DNA from: Foetidibacter luteolus | GTDB taxonomy: Bacteria; Bacteroidota; Bacteroidia; Chitinophagales; Chitinophagaceae | Assembly: GCF_009650435.1 (NCBI RefSeq) | Contig: NZ_VVIP01000038.1 | Location: forward strand, 18,872-82,871 | Reading direction: 5' to 3' | Length of the DNA stretch: 64,000 nucleotides | Made by a program: the position numbers and the translations under genes | Notes under the pieces: model-generated | The model's database searches: none | What the model saw: the letters and a program-made list of their open reading frames with translations, nothing else | Told to the model about the DNA's origin: nothing | In this document: positions 1-9,663 of the stretch, piece by piece | How positions within the stretch are numbered: position 1 is the first letter of the stretch | Layout: each line of letters opens with the position of its first letter

Positions 1-45
1 CCTAAAATGAAGGAATTTATAGAAAAACTAAACGCTCCGCACTAA
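1..45 (+). CDS. Possible 3' end of a gene cut by the window edge
   Basis: Frame 1 reads from the first base to a TAA at 43-45 and encodes PKMKEFIEKLNAPH, a charged helical tail that looks like a normal protein C-terminus. Only 14 residues are visible, so no function can be given. The following 270 bases hold repeats and no convincing gene. It could equally be a chance open stretch; the base composition resembles coding DNA nearby. Confidence 0.3.
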   Translation, partial: PKMKEFIEKLNAPH

Positions 46-198
46 AAGGGACAAGTCAGGAAGCGACGCGGCGCAAAAAGATTTTTCGTACCAAACAACA
101 GGCGCAGCAATGTCCGGCATATACCTGTCAGTTACGGGCAGGGGAAACACCGAATAATCCTACGTAGCCTGATTTGCTGAAGTACTTCCCGCGTCCCC

Positions 199-222
199 CT
201 GGTGCGTGTCTTCACGCACCAG
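199..222. repeat. Perfect 10 bp hairpin
   Basis: CTGGTGCGTG (199-208) pairs perfectly with CACGCACCAG (213-222) around a TCTT loop. No T-run follows on either strand, so a simple intrinsic terminator is unlikely. It sits just upstream of a family-2 repeat copy. Confidence 0.6.
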
Positions 223-225
223 CCA

Positions 226-320
226 TACCCGGGTCTGAAAAGATGCCATGAAAAACCAACCGTACAAGTGAGTGACACAACGCAAGCCTCATAGTTGTTC
301 CTGCTGTCCGTCCCCAAAAA
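226..320 (+). repeat. Family-2 dispersed repeat, copy 1
   Basis: Contains GTACAAGTGAGTGACACAAC at 262-281, then the tail word CCTGCTGTCCGTCC. This is the 'GTGAGTGACAC' variant of the core. The upstream GCCATGAAAAACC word is shared with the copies at 38.1 kb and 57.0 kb. Confidence 0.7.
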
Positions 321-321
321 A

Positions 322-594
322 TTACCTGCCCTGGATAATGAATAAAACAGCAGTAACAAATAACCAGAAGTATAAGTAAATATTAATGCAGTTATTTACC
401 AGCATATATTCCTGCCGTTTTCTGCTGCTGCTGTGGCCGCGGCGGTGATAGATGCGAAAAAAACTGAGCATCAAAACAGGAACGTCGAACCCGCGTACAT
501 TAAATACATATAATATTTTTATGATAACTGCTATTGCGGCCACGCCGTTTAACAGCGGCTGCAGGGTAAGCAGTAACGAAATAATAGCATCCAT
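322..594 (-). CDS. Small predicted inner-membrane protein, unknown function
   Basis: A 90-residue ORF with two strongly hydrophobic stretches, about residues 4-32 and 70-87. The basic linker between them (RRGHSSSRKRQ) would be placed in the cytoplasm by the positive-inside rule. I do not recognise a family. It is divergent from lepA, with about 100 bases between the starts. The hydrophobic pattern argues for a real gene, but short length and lack of a recognised family keep confidence modest. It ends directly against a family-2 repeat. Confidence 0.4.
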   Translation of the reverse strand: MDAIISLLLTLQPLLNGVAAIAVIIKILYVFNVRGFDVPVLMLSFFRIYHRRGHSSSRKRQEYMLVNNCINIYLYFWLFVTAVLFIIQGR

Positions 595-684
595 CTTAAA
601 TTTATTTAAGATACAGGACGGGTGTTTACCGGTTAGCCCGCCTTATAAAACTTAATTCACAGGGGGTTTTCGTTAAGGTATGAT

Positions 685-692
685 TATATTTG
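685..692 (+). promoter_or_regulatory. Candidate -7 box (TAnnTTTG) of lepA
   Basis: TATATTTG matches the Bacteroidota -7 consensus and lies only 7 bases before the lepA ATG at 700. If functional it would give a leaderless or nearly leaderless transcript. No convincing -33 TTTG is present at the right distance, so the call is tentative. Confidence 0.35.
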
Positions 693-699
693 CGCCGTT

Positions 700-2484
700 A
701 TGGACAAAATAAGGAACTTCTGTATAATTGCGCACATAGATCACGGAAAGAGTACCCTGGCAGACCGGTTGCTGGAACATACCAAAACAATCGGCGAGAG
801 GGATATGATGAACCAGGTACTGGATGATATGGACCTTGAAAGGGAAAAAGGAATCACCATCAAGAGCCATGCTATACAGATGCAATATACACATAATGGT
901 ACAACCTATACACTCAACCTGATTGATACACCCGGCCACGTTGACTTTAGCTACGAAGTAAGCCGTGCCCTGGCAGCCTGCGAAGGCGCCCTGCTGCTGG
1001 TAGATGCATCGCAAGGCATACAGGCCCAAACCATCAGCAACCTGTACCTGGCCATTGATAACGACCTGGAGATTATTCCCGTTATCAACAAGATTGACAT
1101 GGAAGGCGCGATGATCCCTGAAGTTAAAGACCAGATTATAGACCTGATTGGCTGCAAGGAAAACGAAATTCTGCTGGCTAGCGGCAAAAGCGGTATTGGC
1201 ATAGAAGAAATACTGGAAGCCGTGGTTGCACGCATACCCGCACCCAAAGGCAGTGTAGATGCGCCTTTGCAAGCCTTGATTTTTGACAGTGTTTTCAACA
1301 GCTTTCGCGGCATTATTGCTTACTACCGCATATTTAATGGCACCCTTAAAAAAGGTGATAAAGTAACGTTTATTGCCACCGGCGCCGAATATGAAGCAGA
1401 CGAAATTGGTGTGCTTAAGCTTGGGCTGGAACAACGTACTGAAGTAAAAGCCGGCGACGTGGGCTACATTATTACCGGCATAAAAACCGCCAAAGATGTA
1501 AAAGTGGGCGATACCATTACGTTAACCTCTCAACCGGGTGAGATGATACACGGTTTTGAAGAAGTGAAGCCGATGGTGTTCGCAGGCATATTCCCCGTAG
1601 TTACGGAAGATTTTGAAGAGTTGCGAGACTGCATGGACAAACTGCAGCTTAACGATGCTTCTCTTACCTACGAACTGGAAACATCGCAGGCGTTGGGCTT
1701 TGGTTTCCGTTGCGGGTTCCTTGGCCTGCTGCACATGGAAATTATACAGGAACGTTTGGAGCGTGAGTTTAACCAAACTGTTATCACCACCGTTCCCAAC
1801 GTAAGTTTTTATGCCTACACCAGCCGCGGCGAAAAACTGGTAGTAAACAACCCGGCCGAAATGCCCGAGCCTACCAAGCTTGACCGTATTGAAGAACCCT
1901 TTATTAAAGCGCAGATTATTACACTGCCCGATTATATCGGCAATATCATGACGCTTTGCCTGGGCAAGCGTGGCATACTTATTAACCAAAGTTATCTTAC
2001 CACTACCCGTGTGGAGCTTATTTTTGAAATGCCGCTGACAGAAATAGTGTTCGACTTTTATGACAAACTAAAAAGCCAGACACGTGGCTACGCTTCTTTC
2101 GACTACTCTCCCATCGGCTACCGGGAGGCAGACATTGTTAAGATGGATATTCTGCTGAACAGCGAAAAAGTGGATGCCCTCAGCGCCCTGATACACCGCA
2201 GCCGTGCCCAGGATTTTGGCCGCAAGCTTTGCGAAAAGCTAAAGGAACTGCTGCCGCGCCAGCAATTTCAGATTGCCATACAGGCAGCCATTGGGGCCAA
2301 GGTTATTGCCAGGGAAAACATCAGCGCTATGCGTAAAGATGTTACCGCCAAATGTTACGGCGGCGACATAAGCCGTAAGCGCAAACTGCTGGAAAAACAA
2401 AAAGAGGGCAAAAAACGCATGCGCCAGATAGGCAGTGTAGAAGTGCCGCAGGAAGCTTTCCTGGCTGTGTTGAAGCTGGATTAA
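700..2484 (+). CDS. lepA: Elongation factor 4 (LepA), ribosome-associated GTPase
   Basis: A 594-residue translational GTPase of normal LepA length. Visible motifs are the P-loop AHIDHGKS (11-18), G3 DTPGH (76-80), G4 NKID (130-133) and a G5-like SGKSG (161-165). The EF-G-like domains follow, then the LepA-specific C-terminal domain with [17 protein letters not shown] and the basic [18 protein letters not shown] stretch that contacts the ribosome in the family. LepA binds stalled or mispositioned ribosomes and promotes their remodelling or back-translocation. The ATG at 700 is right because the P-loop begins 10 residues later, as usual. A strong hairpin terminator follows, so it is probably monocistronic. 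Confidence 0.98.
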   Translation: MDKIRNFCIIAHIDHGKSTLADRLLEHTKTIGERDMMNQVLDDMDLEREKGITIKSHAIQMQYTHNGTTYTLNLIDTPGHVDFSYEVSRALAACEGALLLVDASQGIQAQTISNLYLAIDNDLEIIPVINKIDMEGAMIPEVKDQIIDLIGCKENEILLASGKSGIGIEEILEAVVARIPAPKGSVDAPLQALIFDSVFNSFRGIIAYYRIFNGTLKKGDKVTFIATGAEYEADEIGVLKLGLEQRTEVKAGDVGYIITGIKTAKDVKVGDTITLTSQPGEMIHGFEEVKPMVFAGIFPVVTEDFEELRDCMDKLQLNDASLTYELETSQALGFGFRCGFLGLLHMEIIQERLEREFNQTVITTVPNVSFYAYTSRGEKLVVNNPAEMPEPTKLDRIEEPFIKAQIITLPDYIGNIMTLCLGKRGILINQSYLTTTRVELIFEMPLTEIVFDFYDKLKSQTRGYASFDYSPIGYREADIVKMDILLNSEKVDALSALIHRSRAQDFGRKLCEKLKELLPRQQFQIAIQAAIGAKVIARENISAMRKDVTAKCYGGDISRKRKLLEKQKEGKKRMRQIGSVEVPQEAFLAVLKLD

Positions 2485-2531
2485 GCTGTATTAGCATTAA
2501 CAACAAAATCTGAAAATTACATAAATTAAAG

Positions 2532-2578
2532 CCCAATCTTAACTCTATGCCAGCCGGTAAGGGTAAGATTGGGTTTTT
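2532..2578 (+). terminator. Intrinsic terminator after lepA
   Basis: CCCAATCTTA (2532-2541) and TAAGATTGGG (2564-2573) form a perfect 10 bp stem, followed by TTTTT on the + strand, 48 bases past the lepA stop. Confidence 0.8.
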
Positions 2579-2679
2579 ATTGTACAGCATATTGCACATA
2601 CCCCCAGCCCCAAACTTGTGTAAAAACTGTCTTGCATTGCCGCAGTGTTTCTCGTAAAAAAGCAATTAATGTAACCTAC

Positions 2680-3429
2680 ATGCAGGATTTATTCAACCAA
2701 ACCGCCTTTAACTGGACTTTAATAGCGTTATCGGCATTCATCATCGGGCTTTCCAAAGCAGGGCTTAAAGGAATAGACATGATGAACATTACCATCATGG
2801 CTATTGTTTTTGGCGGCAAAGCATCCACCGGCATAGTGCTGCCGTTACTTTGTGTGGCAGATATATTCGCCGTAATTTATTACCACCGTCATGCACAATG
2901 GGCCCATTTCTGGAAGCTGGTACCCTGGATGGCAGCCGGCATAATGGTAGGCGTGTACGTAGGTAAAGACCTTAACGAAGCCGTATTCAGAAAAATAATG
3001 GCTGTTATTATTGTGTTTACAGTAGCTATTATGCTGCTGATGGAAATGCGGCGCACCATAAAAATACCCACCAGCAAAGCGTTTGTAGCCAGCATGGGAC
3101 TGGCCGCCGGCTTTACCACCATGCTGGGTAACCTGGCAGGCGCGTTCAGCAACCTTTATTTCTTGGCCATGCGCATGGTAAAGAATGATTTTATCGGTAC
3201 GGTGGCATGGCTTTTCCTGGTAATTAATTTTTTTAAACTGCCCTTCCAGGTAATTTACTGGAACAACGTTACCCCCACCTCCCTGCTGACAGATCTGTAC
3301 CTGCTGCCTGCCATGCTGCTGGGCTTTTGGGCCGGCATTAAAATAGTAGCCCGCATTAGGGAAGAAAGCTATCGCAGGGTAGTAATTGTATTAACACTTA
3401 TCGGTGCATTATTTATCTTTTTCAAATAG
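2680..3429 (+). CDS. TauE/SafE-family membrane permease (sulfite/organosulfonate exporter type)
   Basis: 249 residues with about seven or eight hydrophobic segments covering nearly the whole chain. An N-terminal FIIGLSKAGLKGIDMMNI block fits the TauE/SafE (formerly DUF81) family, whose members export sulfite, sulfoacetate or related anions. The mid-protein motif GLAAGFTTMLGNLAGAFS is the second copy of the family's Gly/Ala-rich repeat. The longer reading frame starting at 2569 overlaps the lepA terminator, so I place the start at the ATG at 2680, which begins MQDLFNQTAF. No sulfur genes lie nearby, so the substrate is unknown. A terminator follows directly. Confidence 0.85.
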   Translation: MQDLFNQTAFNWTLIALSAFIIGLSKAGLKGIDMMNITIMAIVFGGKASTGIVLPLLCVADIFAVIYYHRHAQWAHFWKLVPWMAAGIMVGVYVGKDLNEAVFRKIMAVIIVFTVAIMLLMEMRRTIKIPTSKAFVASMGLAAGFTTMLGNLAGAFSNLYFLAMRMVKNDFIGTVAWLFLVINFFKLPFQVIYWNNVTPTSLLTDLYLLPAMLLGFWAGIKIVARIREESYRRVVIVLTLIGALFIFFK

Positions 3430-3448
3430 TATTATATTCATGTAAAGT

Positions 3449-3471
3449 AATAGCCTGTAAAACAGGCTATT
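3449..3471 (+). terminator. Intrinsic terminator after the TauE/SafE gene
   Basis: AATAGCCTGT (3449-3458) and ACAGGCTATT (3462-3471) form a perfect 10 bp stem with an AAA loop. A T-run follows at 3479-3486, with a short gap. Confidence 0.65.
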
Positions 3472-3480
3472 ATACTGATT

Positions 3481-3560
3481 TTTTTATGAGCCCGGCAGCA
3501 GGAACATATATGAGGCTTTACTTGCGTCGCACTCTTGTACTTTACCTCTTTACGCAGCAA
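3481..3560 (-). repeat. Family-2 dispersed repeat, copy 2
   Basis: Reads TTTTTATGAGCCCGGCAGCA, then the core CTTGCGTCGCACTCTTGTAC, then a weak TTTACGCAGC end. This is the 'GTGCGACGC' variant in reverse orientation. Confidence 0.7.
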
Positions 3561-3934
3561 AAAAATCAACATCCCGCCAATATTGCATGGTTGAATTAAA
3601 CAATTTATAGAAACCCTCAGTGAATTTATCAGAACTAAGAAAAAGATTAGAAATACATAACAAATACATTAGGATAATTGGCTAACTGGTTATATATTAA
3701 TATTATAATTAATAATAATATAATATATTATGACATTGTTCTTAAAATCAAACAATCTTAAATTATTGATATTCAAATATTTACTAAAATCATAGTCAAA
3801 TAAAATACATTATATAAATTCATATGTAACAAATATTAACCAGTTGATGATGTATTTTGTCATTTCCCGATAATAAGAATAACATTAGGTAATATTGCCC
3901 GCTATTATATTTTTTTAACTAAAATGGCTAACAC
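3561..3934 (+). other. AT-rich leader region upstream of susC
   Basis: About 370 bases with very low GC compared with the flanks, and no ORF of note. Tracts such as ATAATTAATAATAATATAATATATTA (split here only by description) occupy 3695-3730. Long untranslated leaders and regulatory regions are common upstream of susC-type genes. I could not assign a specific promoter, riboswitch or operator. No sigma/anti-sigma pair or SusR-type regulator lies beside it. Confidence 0.4.
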
Positions 3935-6900
3935 ATGAGAAAACTACTGCTTATCATGGGCTTTATTATGTCTCTCTCTTTCCTAAACGCCCAAAAGTTA
4001 ACTATCACGGGAAAGGTTACGGATCTTTCCGGCGCGGCAATTGCCGGCGCAACAATAAAGGAAAAAGGCACAAGTAACGGAACAACCGCTGCAAATGATG
4101 GCTCTTTCACCATAACTGTAAGTGAAGGGGCATTCCTGGTTATTTCCGCAATCGGGTTTACTGAACAAGAGTTTGAAGCTAAAAGCGGGCTTAACGCCGT
4201 TCTCCAGGCTGAAAATAAACTGCTTGACGAAGTGGTAGTTACTGCCCTTGGCATTAAAAGGAACAAAAATTCGCTTCCTTATGCAGCACAGCAGGTTAAT
4301 GGTGAGGATGTTAGCCGCATCAGGACCGGGAACGCCGCCGCTGCCCTTTCAGGTAAAGTTTCAGGGCTTGAGATTCGCCAGGGTAACAGCATCGGTGGTT
4401 CTACCAATATCGTAATACGGGGTAGTAAATCACTCACGGGCAATAACCAGGCGCTGTTTGTTGTTGATGGTGTTCCTGTAGATAATACCATTAACAATTC
4501 ATCTAATCAACAACGTGGCGCCGGCGGGTATGATTATGGAAACGCGGCCGCAGATATTAATCCGGATGATATTGAAACGATCAACGTGTTAAAAGGCGCT
4601 GCTGCAACAGCACTTTATGGCTCAAGGGCTGCAAATGGTGTAGTAATGATTACTACCAAAACCGCTAAACGCGGCCTTGGCATTACAGTTAATTCCGGTG
4701 TAACTATCGGTACAATTGACAAGTCAACCTTTCCAAAATACCAGAAGGAATATGGCGCAGGTTACGAGACTGTTTATCAAAAAGACGGGTTCTTTTATTT
4801 TGATGTGGATGGTGATGGCGAAAAAGACCTTGTTGTGCCAACTTCAGAAGACGCATCCTTCGGGGCAAAATTCAACCCAGATCTGATGGTTTACCACTGG
4901 GATGCTTTTGATCCGGCCTCTCCTAATTACAAAAAGGCCAGGCCCTGGGTAGCAGCCCAAAACTCACCGGAAACTTTTTACGAAACTGGCGTTTCAACAA
5001 ACAACAGTATTATGCTGGACGCGGCCGGGGACAAAACAACCGTGAAACTTGGTTATACCCGCAACGACGAAACAGGGGTATTGCCCAACAGCCGGGTAAC
5101 TAAGAACATTGTAAACTTTGGGCTAAGTTATAAGGTAACACAACGCTTAACTGCTTCTGCCTCTGTTAATTATTCAAAAATTGACGGCAAAGGCAGGTAC
5201 GGAACAGGCTATAGCGGGCTAAACGTAAACCAAAGCTTTAGGCAATGGTATCAAACCAATGTGGATTTACAGGAACAGAAAGAGGCCTATTTCAGGAACC
5301 TTCAGAATGTTACCTGGAACTGGAAAGATCCTTCCACCGAAGTGGGCACTGTCCCCATATATTTTGACAATTATTATTGGACCCGTTATAAAAATTTTGA
5401 AACAGATACAAGAACCAGGACTTTTGGCAATGTATCACTTAACTACAAGGTAACAGACTGGTTAAGCCTTCTTGGAAGGGTATCGGTAGATAATTATACA
5501 GAGCTGCAGGAAGAACGCAGGGCTGTTGGCAGTCAGGGCGTGGCATTTTATTCAAGATTCGACAGGACTTACAACGAAACCAATTTTGACCTGATCGCCA
5601 ATTTTGACAAGAACATTACAGAAGACCTGAATTTAAAAGCGCTGGCTGGCGTAAACCTGAGAAAAAACGCCTTAAGCTCGGTTTATGCAGCTACCAACGG
5701 CGGGCTTGTTGTAGCAGACCTTTATGCAATATCTAACTCCCTGGGCACAGTATCCGCCCCCACCGAAGCTTACCAGCCAAAACGGGTGGATGGTTATTTC
5801 GGGGGTCTTACATTAGGATACCGAAATTACCTTACACTTGATGCCACCATCCGTCGCGATAGGTCTTCCACGCTCCCGGAAAACAATAATGCTTACAATT
5901 ATTATGCTGTTTCCGGCAGTTGGCTGTTCTCAACCCATCTTAAGAACGCAAGCTGGCTCTCATCAGGAAAAATCAGGCTTAATTATGCCACAGTTGGCAA
6001 TGATGCGCCATGGGGTAGTGTAAAAGACGCATATGACTTTATTAACCCCTTCGGCGGGGCATTATTGTACTCTTTGCCAGGCACACAAAATAACAGCGCA
6101 CTATTACCGGAAAAAACAAAAAGCAAGGAAATTGGCCTTGAACTGGCATTCTTTAAAAGCCGCTTAGGTTTTGATGCCACCTACTATATAACAAATACCG
6201 TCAATCAAATTATACCTGTAGCGGTATCAACGGCAACAGGGTATTCAAGCAAATACCTGAATGCCGGCGAAGTACAAAATAAGGGTATTGAACTTTCCAT
6301 GTACGGCACCCCCGTTAAAACAAGGGATTTTTCCTGGACTGTTAATGTAAACTGGACAAGAAACCGCAACATGGTAGTGGCCCTTTACGATACCAGCAAA
6401 AACCTGCAGCTTGCAACATCTCAAGGTGGCGTAAGTATTAATGCCAGCCTCGGGCAGCCATATGGTACTATACAGGGCCGGGCTATTAACACTTTAAATG
6501 GCCAGCCGCTTGTAAATGATAACGGTACCTACAGTACAACATCAACCACTACCAATGTAATAGGAAATGTTAACCCAAAATGGATTGGCGGCATTTACAA
6601 TACTTTCCGCTACAAAAACCTTTCCCTTGGCTTTTTAATAGATGTACGTAAAGGGGGTGAACTGTTTTCGCTGGACATGTTCTATGAACAATACACCGGT
6701 ATCTTACCCGAATCTGCCGGCCTTAATGACCTGGGCAACCCCAAACGCAATTCGCTGGAAGATGGCGGCGGCGTAATACTGCCGGGTGTTACTGCAGACG
6801 GCAAACCCAACACTGTAAGAATTGCAACCAACACTTATTCCATCCCCGTGTCCGAATATATTTATGATGCAGGATACGTTAAATTAAGAGAGTTAACCCT

Positions 6901-7114
6901 CACCTACTCCTTCCCCGCGGCTATGATTGCAAAAACAAAAGTTTTCAAGGGTATTGATTTATCCTTCATTGGCCGCAACCTTTGGATCATCCATAAAAAT
7001 ATGAAGTACTCAGATCCAGAGGAAACACTTTCCGCCGGCAACGTACAGGGTATCCAAAGTGGCGCTTACCCTACTACAAGGTACTTTGGTTGCAACCTTA
7101 AATTAAAATTCTAA
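3935..7114 (+). CDS. SusC/RagA-family TonB-linked outer membrane transporter
   Basis: 1059 residues. It has a signal peptide (residues 1-19, ending SFLNAQ) and a carboxypeptidase-regulatory-like beta-sandwich (about 21-95, beginning LTITGKVTDLSGAAIAGATI). The SusC hallmark EVVVTALGIKR follows, then the plug (GKVSGLEIRQG, NIVIRGSKSLTG, ALFVVDGVPVDNT, ATALYGSRAANGVVMITTK), and a beta-barrel ending in the aromatic-terminal strand YFGCNLKLKF. SusC proteins form a TonB-energised pore capped by SusD and import glycans or peptides. It is followed 11 bases later by its SusD partner. No glycoside hydrolase or protease is adjacent, so the substrate cannot be predicted. Confidence 0.97.
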   Translation: MRKLLLIMGFIMSLSFLNAQKLTITGKVTDLSGAAIAGATIKEKGTSNGTTAANDGSFTITVSEGAFLVISAIGFTEQEFEAKSGLNAVLQAENKLLDEVVVTALGIKRNKNSLPYAAQQVNGEDVSRIRTGNAAAALSGKVSGLEIRQGNSIGGSTNIVIRGSKSLTGNNQALFVVDGVPVDNTINNSSNQQRGAGGYDYGNAAADINPDDIETINVLKGAAATALYGSRAANGVVMITTKTAKRGLGITVNSGVTIGTIDKSTFPKYQKEYGAGYETVYQKDGFFYFDVDGDGEKDLVVPTSEDASFGAKFNPDLMVYHWDAFDPASPNYKKARPWVAAQNSPETFYETGVSTNNSIMLDAAGDKTTVKLGYTRNDETGVLPNSRVTKNIVNFGLSYKVTQRLTASASVNYSKIDGKGRYGTGYSGLNVNQSFRQWYQTNVDLQEQKEAYFRNLQNVTWNWKDPSTEVGTVPIYFDNYYWTRYKNFETDTRTRTFGNVSLNYKVTDWLSLLGRVSVDNYTELQEERRAVGSQGVAFYSRFDRTYNETNFDLIANFDKNITEDLNLKALAGVNLRKNALSSVYAATNGGLVVADLYAISNSLGTVSAPTEAYQPKRVDGYFGGLTLGYRNYLTLDATIRRDRSSTLPENNNAYNYYAVSGSWLFSTHLKNASWLSSGKIRLNYATVGNDAPWGSVKDAYDFINPFGGALLYSLPGTQNNSALLPEKTKSKEIGLELAFFKSRLGFDATYYITNTVNQIIPVAVSTATGYSSKYLNAGEVQNKGIELSMYGTPVKTRDFSWTVNVNWTRNRNMVVALYDTSKNLQLATSQGGVSINASLGQPYGTIQGRAINTLNGQPLVNDNGTYSTTSTTTNVIGNVNPKWIGGIYNTFRYKNLSLGFLIDVRKGGELFSLDMFYEQYTGILPESAGLNDLGNPKRNSLEDGGGVILPGVTADGKPNTVRIATNTYSIPVSEYIYDAGYVKLRELTLTYSFPAAMIAKTKVFKGIDLSFIGRNLWIIHKNMKYSDPEETLSAGNVQGIQSGAYPTTRYFGCNLKLKF

Positions 7115-7125
7115 AACTTTTACCA

Positions 7126-8550
7126 ATGAAGCACTTTAAAATATTATTCCCAATCCTTGTCCTTGCAGCCTGCACTAAGGACATATCAAGCTACAATGAG
7201 CAAACCAAAAAACCGGCAAATGTTCCTGCGGCCACGTTGTTTTCCAATGCGGTTCGCAATATTTCCGACGGGCTTGCAAACGCCAGCGTAAATGTGAATG
7301 TTTTCCGTTTTACGGTAAAACATTGGGCAATGGCTACCTACCAGGATGAAGCGCAGTATGACTTTACGGTACGTGCCATACCTGACGCCTGGTGGGCCAG
7401 GATGTACAGAGATGTCCTAAACGACCTGGACGAGTCGTCAAGACTGATTGAAGCTTCTTCAACCCTTGACGAAGATGTAAAGGCTAACCAACTTGCACAG
7501 AGTGATTTAATGCAGGTATTTACTTATAGCATACTCGTAAACACATTTGGCAATGTACCCTATTCGCAGGCATTGGATAACAGCATCCTTTTTCCAACTT
7601 ATGATGACGCCGCCGCCATTTACAGCGATCTTTTAGCAAGGGTTACCTCCGACATTTCCAGGCTTAACCCATCCGCAGCCGGTTTTTCCAGCACACAGGA
7701 CCTGGTATGCCAGGGAAACATAAACAAATGGATAGCTTTTGCCAACTCGTTAAAAATAAGGCTGGCCATGACAATAGCCGATGTAGATAATTCAGCCGCC
7801 AAGGCCGCGGTTGAATCATCTGCCGGCAACGCTATTTCATCTGCGGACGAAAATGCCATGATAACCTACCTGGATGCAAGCCCCAACACAAACCCTTTGT
7901 ACGCGGATATTGTTCTTGGTGGCCGTAACGATTACCTGGCCGCAGAAGATCTCATGAACCAGCTCATCAACAAAACCGATCCACGCAAGACAAAGTATTT
8001 TGGCCCTAATAATGACGGCGGATATGCCGGAGGCGTAGTAGGAAAAGTAAATACGGCATCTGAAATGTCAAAGCCCAGCTCTATTGTATCTGCTGCAAAT
8101 GCGCCGTACCTGTTCCTCGATTACAGCGAAACAGAATTCTACCTTGCCGAGGCGATAGAACGGGGTTACAATGTAGGCGGAACAGCAGCTTCTCATTACG
8201 CCAATGCCATTAAAGCATCTATACGTTATTGGGGTGGCACAGAAGACGAAGCTAACTCTTATCTCGCAAGAACAGATGTAAATTATGCTACCGCAACAGG
8301 TAACTGGAAACAAAAAATAGGGCTCCAAAAATGGATTGCACTTTATAACAGGCCATACGAAGCGTGGACAGAACTGCGGAGATTTGACTATCCGGTACTC
8401 TCACTTCCCGTGGGTGCCGTATCAGGGTTTCCCAACAGGCTTACTTATCCGGCTAACGAACAGCAAACCAATGGTGGCAGCTACACACAAGCCGCCGCTG
8501 CAATAGGTGGAGACAAGGTTGAAACCAAACTGTTTTGGGATGTGAACTAA
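7126..8550 (+). CDS. SusD/RagB-family nutrient-binding outer membrane lipoprotein
   Basis: 474 residues with a lipoprotein signal MKHFKILFPILVLAAC; the lipobox LAAC puts the lipidated Cys at residue 16. The helical body has features of the SusD-like_2 subgroup: repeated TPR-like helices, LNDLDESSRLIEAS, QSDLMQVFTYSILVNTFGNVPYSQAL, and a C-terminal QKWIALYNRPYEAWTELRRFDYP motif. SusD lids bind substrate over the SusC barrel at the cell surface. It is co-transcribed with the upstream susC (11-base gap) and ends before a strong terminator. Confidence 0.95.
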   Translation: MKHFKILFPILVLAACTKDISSYNEQTKKPANVPAATLFSNAVRNISDGLANASVNVNVFRFTVKHWAMATYQDEAQYDFTVRAIPDAWWARMYRDVLNDLDESSRLIEASSTLDEDVKANQLAQSDLMQVFTYSILVNTFGNVPYSQALDNSILFPTYDDAAAIYSDLLARVTSDISRLNPSAAGFSSTQDLVCQGNINKWIAFANSLKIRLAMTIADVDNSAAKAAVESSAGNAISSADENAMITYLDASPNTNPLYADIVLGGRNDYLAAEDLMNQLINKTDPRKTKYFGPNNDGGYAGGVVGKVNTASEMSKPSSIVSAANAPYLFLDYSETEFYLAEAIERGYNVGGTAASHYANAIKASIRYWGGTEDEANSYLARTDVNYATATGNWKQKIGLQKWIALYNRPYEAWTELRRFDYPVLSLPVGAVSGFPNRLTYPANEQQTNGGSYTQAAAAIGGDKVETKLFWDVN

Positions 8551-8587
8551 AGTTTTCTCATGTGGGTATGATTATCCGCATTTTGTG

Positions 8588-8616
8588 ACCGCCCTTCTTC
8601 AGGGGCGGTTTTTTTA
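8588..8616 (+). terminator. Intrinsic terminator of the susCD operon
   Basis: ACCGCCC (8588-8594) pairs with GGGCGGT (8603-8609) and runs directly into a T-tract to 8616, 38 bases after the susD stop. Confidence 0.85.
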
Positions 8617-8715
8617 TACTCCCCGCAAAGCTTTTCACAGGCCAGTATGCCGGCCAAATGTAACCCGGCAACTACTACACAAAGGTGTTGCGCCCTGAAG
8701 TGCTAAGACTTCTTT

Positions 8716-8817
8716 GGGGGTGTCCCTCGTGCCTCGGGCCGGGCTTTCCGCTATTACTCCGGCACAAAAGCCCGGCTGCGATGGCTTCACCGGGGTAGCC
8801 GCTGCAATCCCTCACCC
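8716..8817 (+). repeat. Family-1 dispersed repeat, copy a
   Basis: Runs from GGGGGTGTCCCTCG to CAATCCCTCACCC. It carries the 'GTCCCTCGTGCCTCGGGCC' end type and the shared body with CTTTCCGCTATTACTCCGGC and GGCTGCGATGGC. It lies in the 385-base gap between susD and the SRPBCC gene; the rest of that gap shows no ORF or recognised signal. Confidence 0.8.
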
Positions 8818-8935
8818 GCAGGTGTAACAGGCTGCTGTTTTAGCAGGCAGGTTGTATAATGCAAATTAGAACGCAACTGCCTTATGCTACTTCGGGGCGC
8901 CGCAGTATCCTGGTAGGCGGTTTCTCACGGTATTG

Positions 8936-9376
8936 TCAGTTTTTCTCTGCCAGTTCTTTTACTTTATCCAGCGCCTTTGGCCAGGTTTGCAAAAAATAAT
9001 CCTTGTATTCGTCGGTAATGTCCATATCAACAGCCAGCTTGGTTTTACCATCGGCGTTGGAAAGGGTATAGTTTTCCATAGCCCCGGCCCATTTTTTAAC
9101 TTCCGGGCTGTCCAGGTCTTCTACCCCGTCTTTTACAAAACCTATGTGCTTGATAGACATGAATTTGTTGGGCTCATTTTCAACAATAGTAGAAACCATT
9201 CCCTGGCCTTTCCCATCCAGGAACAAAACTTTACTGCCCTTTTTCCAGTCGGTTTCCGCACGGGAACCTTCACTGAAAACAGATGTCCATGCCTGGTAAG
9301 AATCATCCTGCCAAAGTACATCCCATACTTTTTCAACAGGTGCATCAATGCTGGTAGAGAAATGTTGTTTTTCCAT
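8936..9376 (-). CDS. SRPBCC (START/Bet v1-like) domain protein
   Basis: 146 residues forming one helix-grip fold domain. The opening FSTSIDAPVEKVWDVLWQDD is the typical start of polyketide-cyclase/AHSA1-like SRPBCC proteins. A central GSKVLFLDGKGQGMVSTI strand pair and a long C-terminal helix (YFLQTWPKALDKVKELAEKN) complete the fold. These proteins bind hydrophobic ligands or assist folding; the exact role here is unknown. It stands alone between repeat elements, transcribed opposite to susCD. Confidence 0.85.
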   Translation of the reverse strand: MEKQHFSTSIDAPVEKVWDVLWQDDSYQAWTSVFSEGSRAETDWKKGSKVLFLDGKGQGMVSTIVENEPNKFMSIKHIGFVKDGVEDLDSPEVKKWAGAMENYTLSNADGKTKLAVDMDITDEYKDYFLQTWPKALDKVKELAEKN

Positions 9377-9520
9377 AATGGCCTTTTTAAGATAATCAAA
9401 TCGTTTTACCTGTCAAAGATGGCAATGCCGTGCCAAAAAGAGAAGGGGCTATGTTGACAAAAACAGGGGCTGAACCTGCCATCACATTCCTTTATTTTAG
9501 TAGGTCAGTATAAAATCAGC

Positions 9521-9612
9521 CAGTAGCCCGAAGGGCTAAATTTGAATAGCCGCGTATGAATTCCGGGGGTTGGCATTTAATGATAGCTTTCTCAACCCCG
9601 AAGGGGTTGAAC
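9521..9612. repeat. Family-3 palindrome cluster
   Basis: Short perfect or near-perfect palindromes in tandem: TAGCCCGAAGGGCTA and CAACCCCGAAGGGGTTGA, separated by non-palindromic linker. The same kind of units recur at 10.9-11.9, 14.97-15.06 and 27.7-27.9 kb. Confidence 0.65.
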
Positions 9613-9663
9613 AATCCTGTTGCATATTTTTCCACGTTTGCAGCACATCTCTGCGGAAGCCTG

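Noticed and set aside
673..1434. Long minus-strand frame of 253 residues inside lepA
   Set aside because: It mirrors the lepA coding sequence; the composition (many Asn, Tyr, Phe, Cys) is typical of a shadow frame and lepA is certain.
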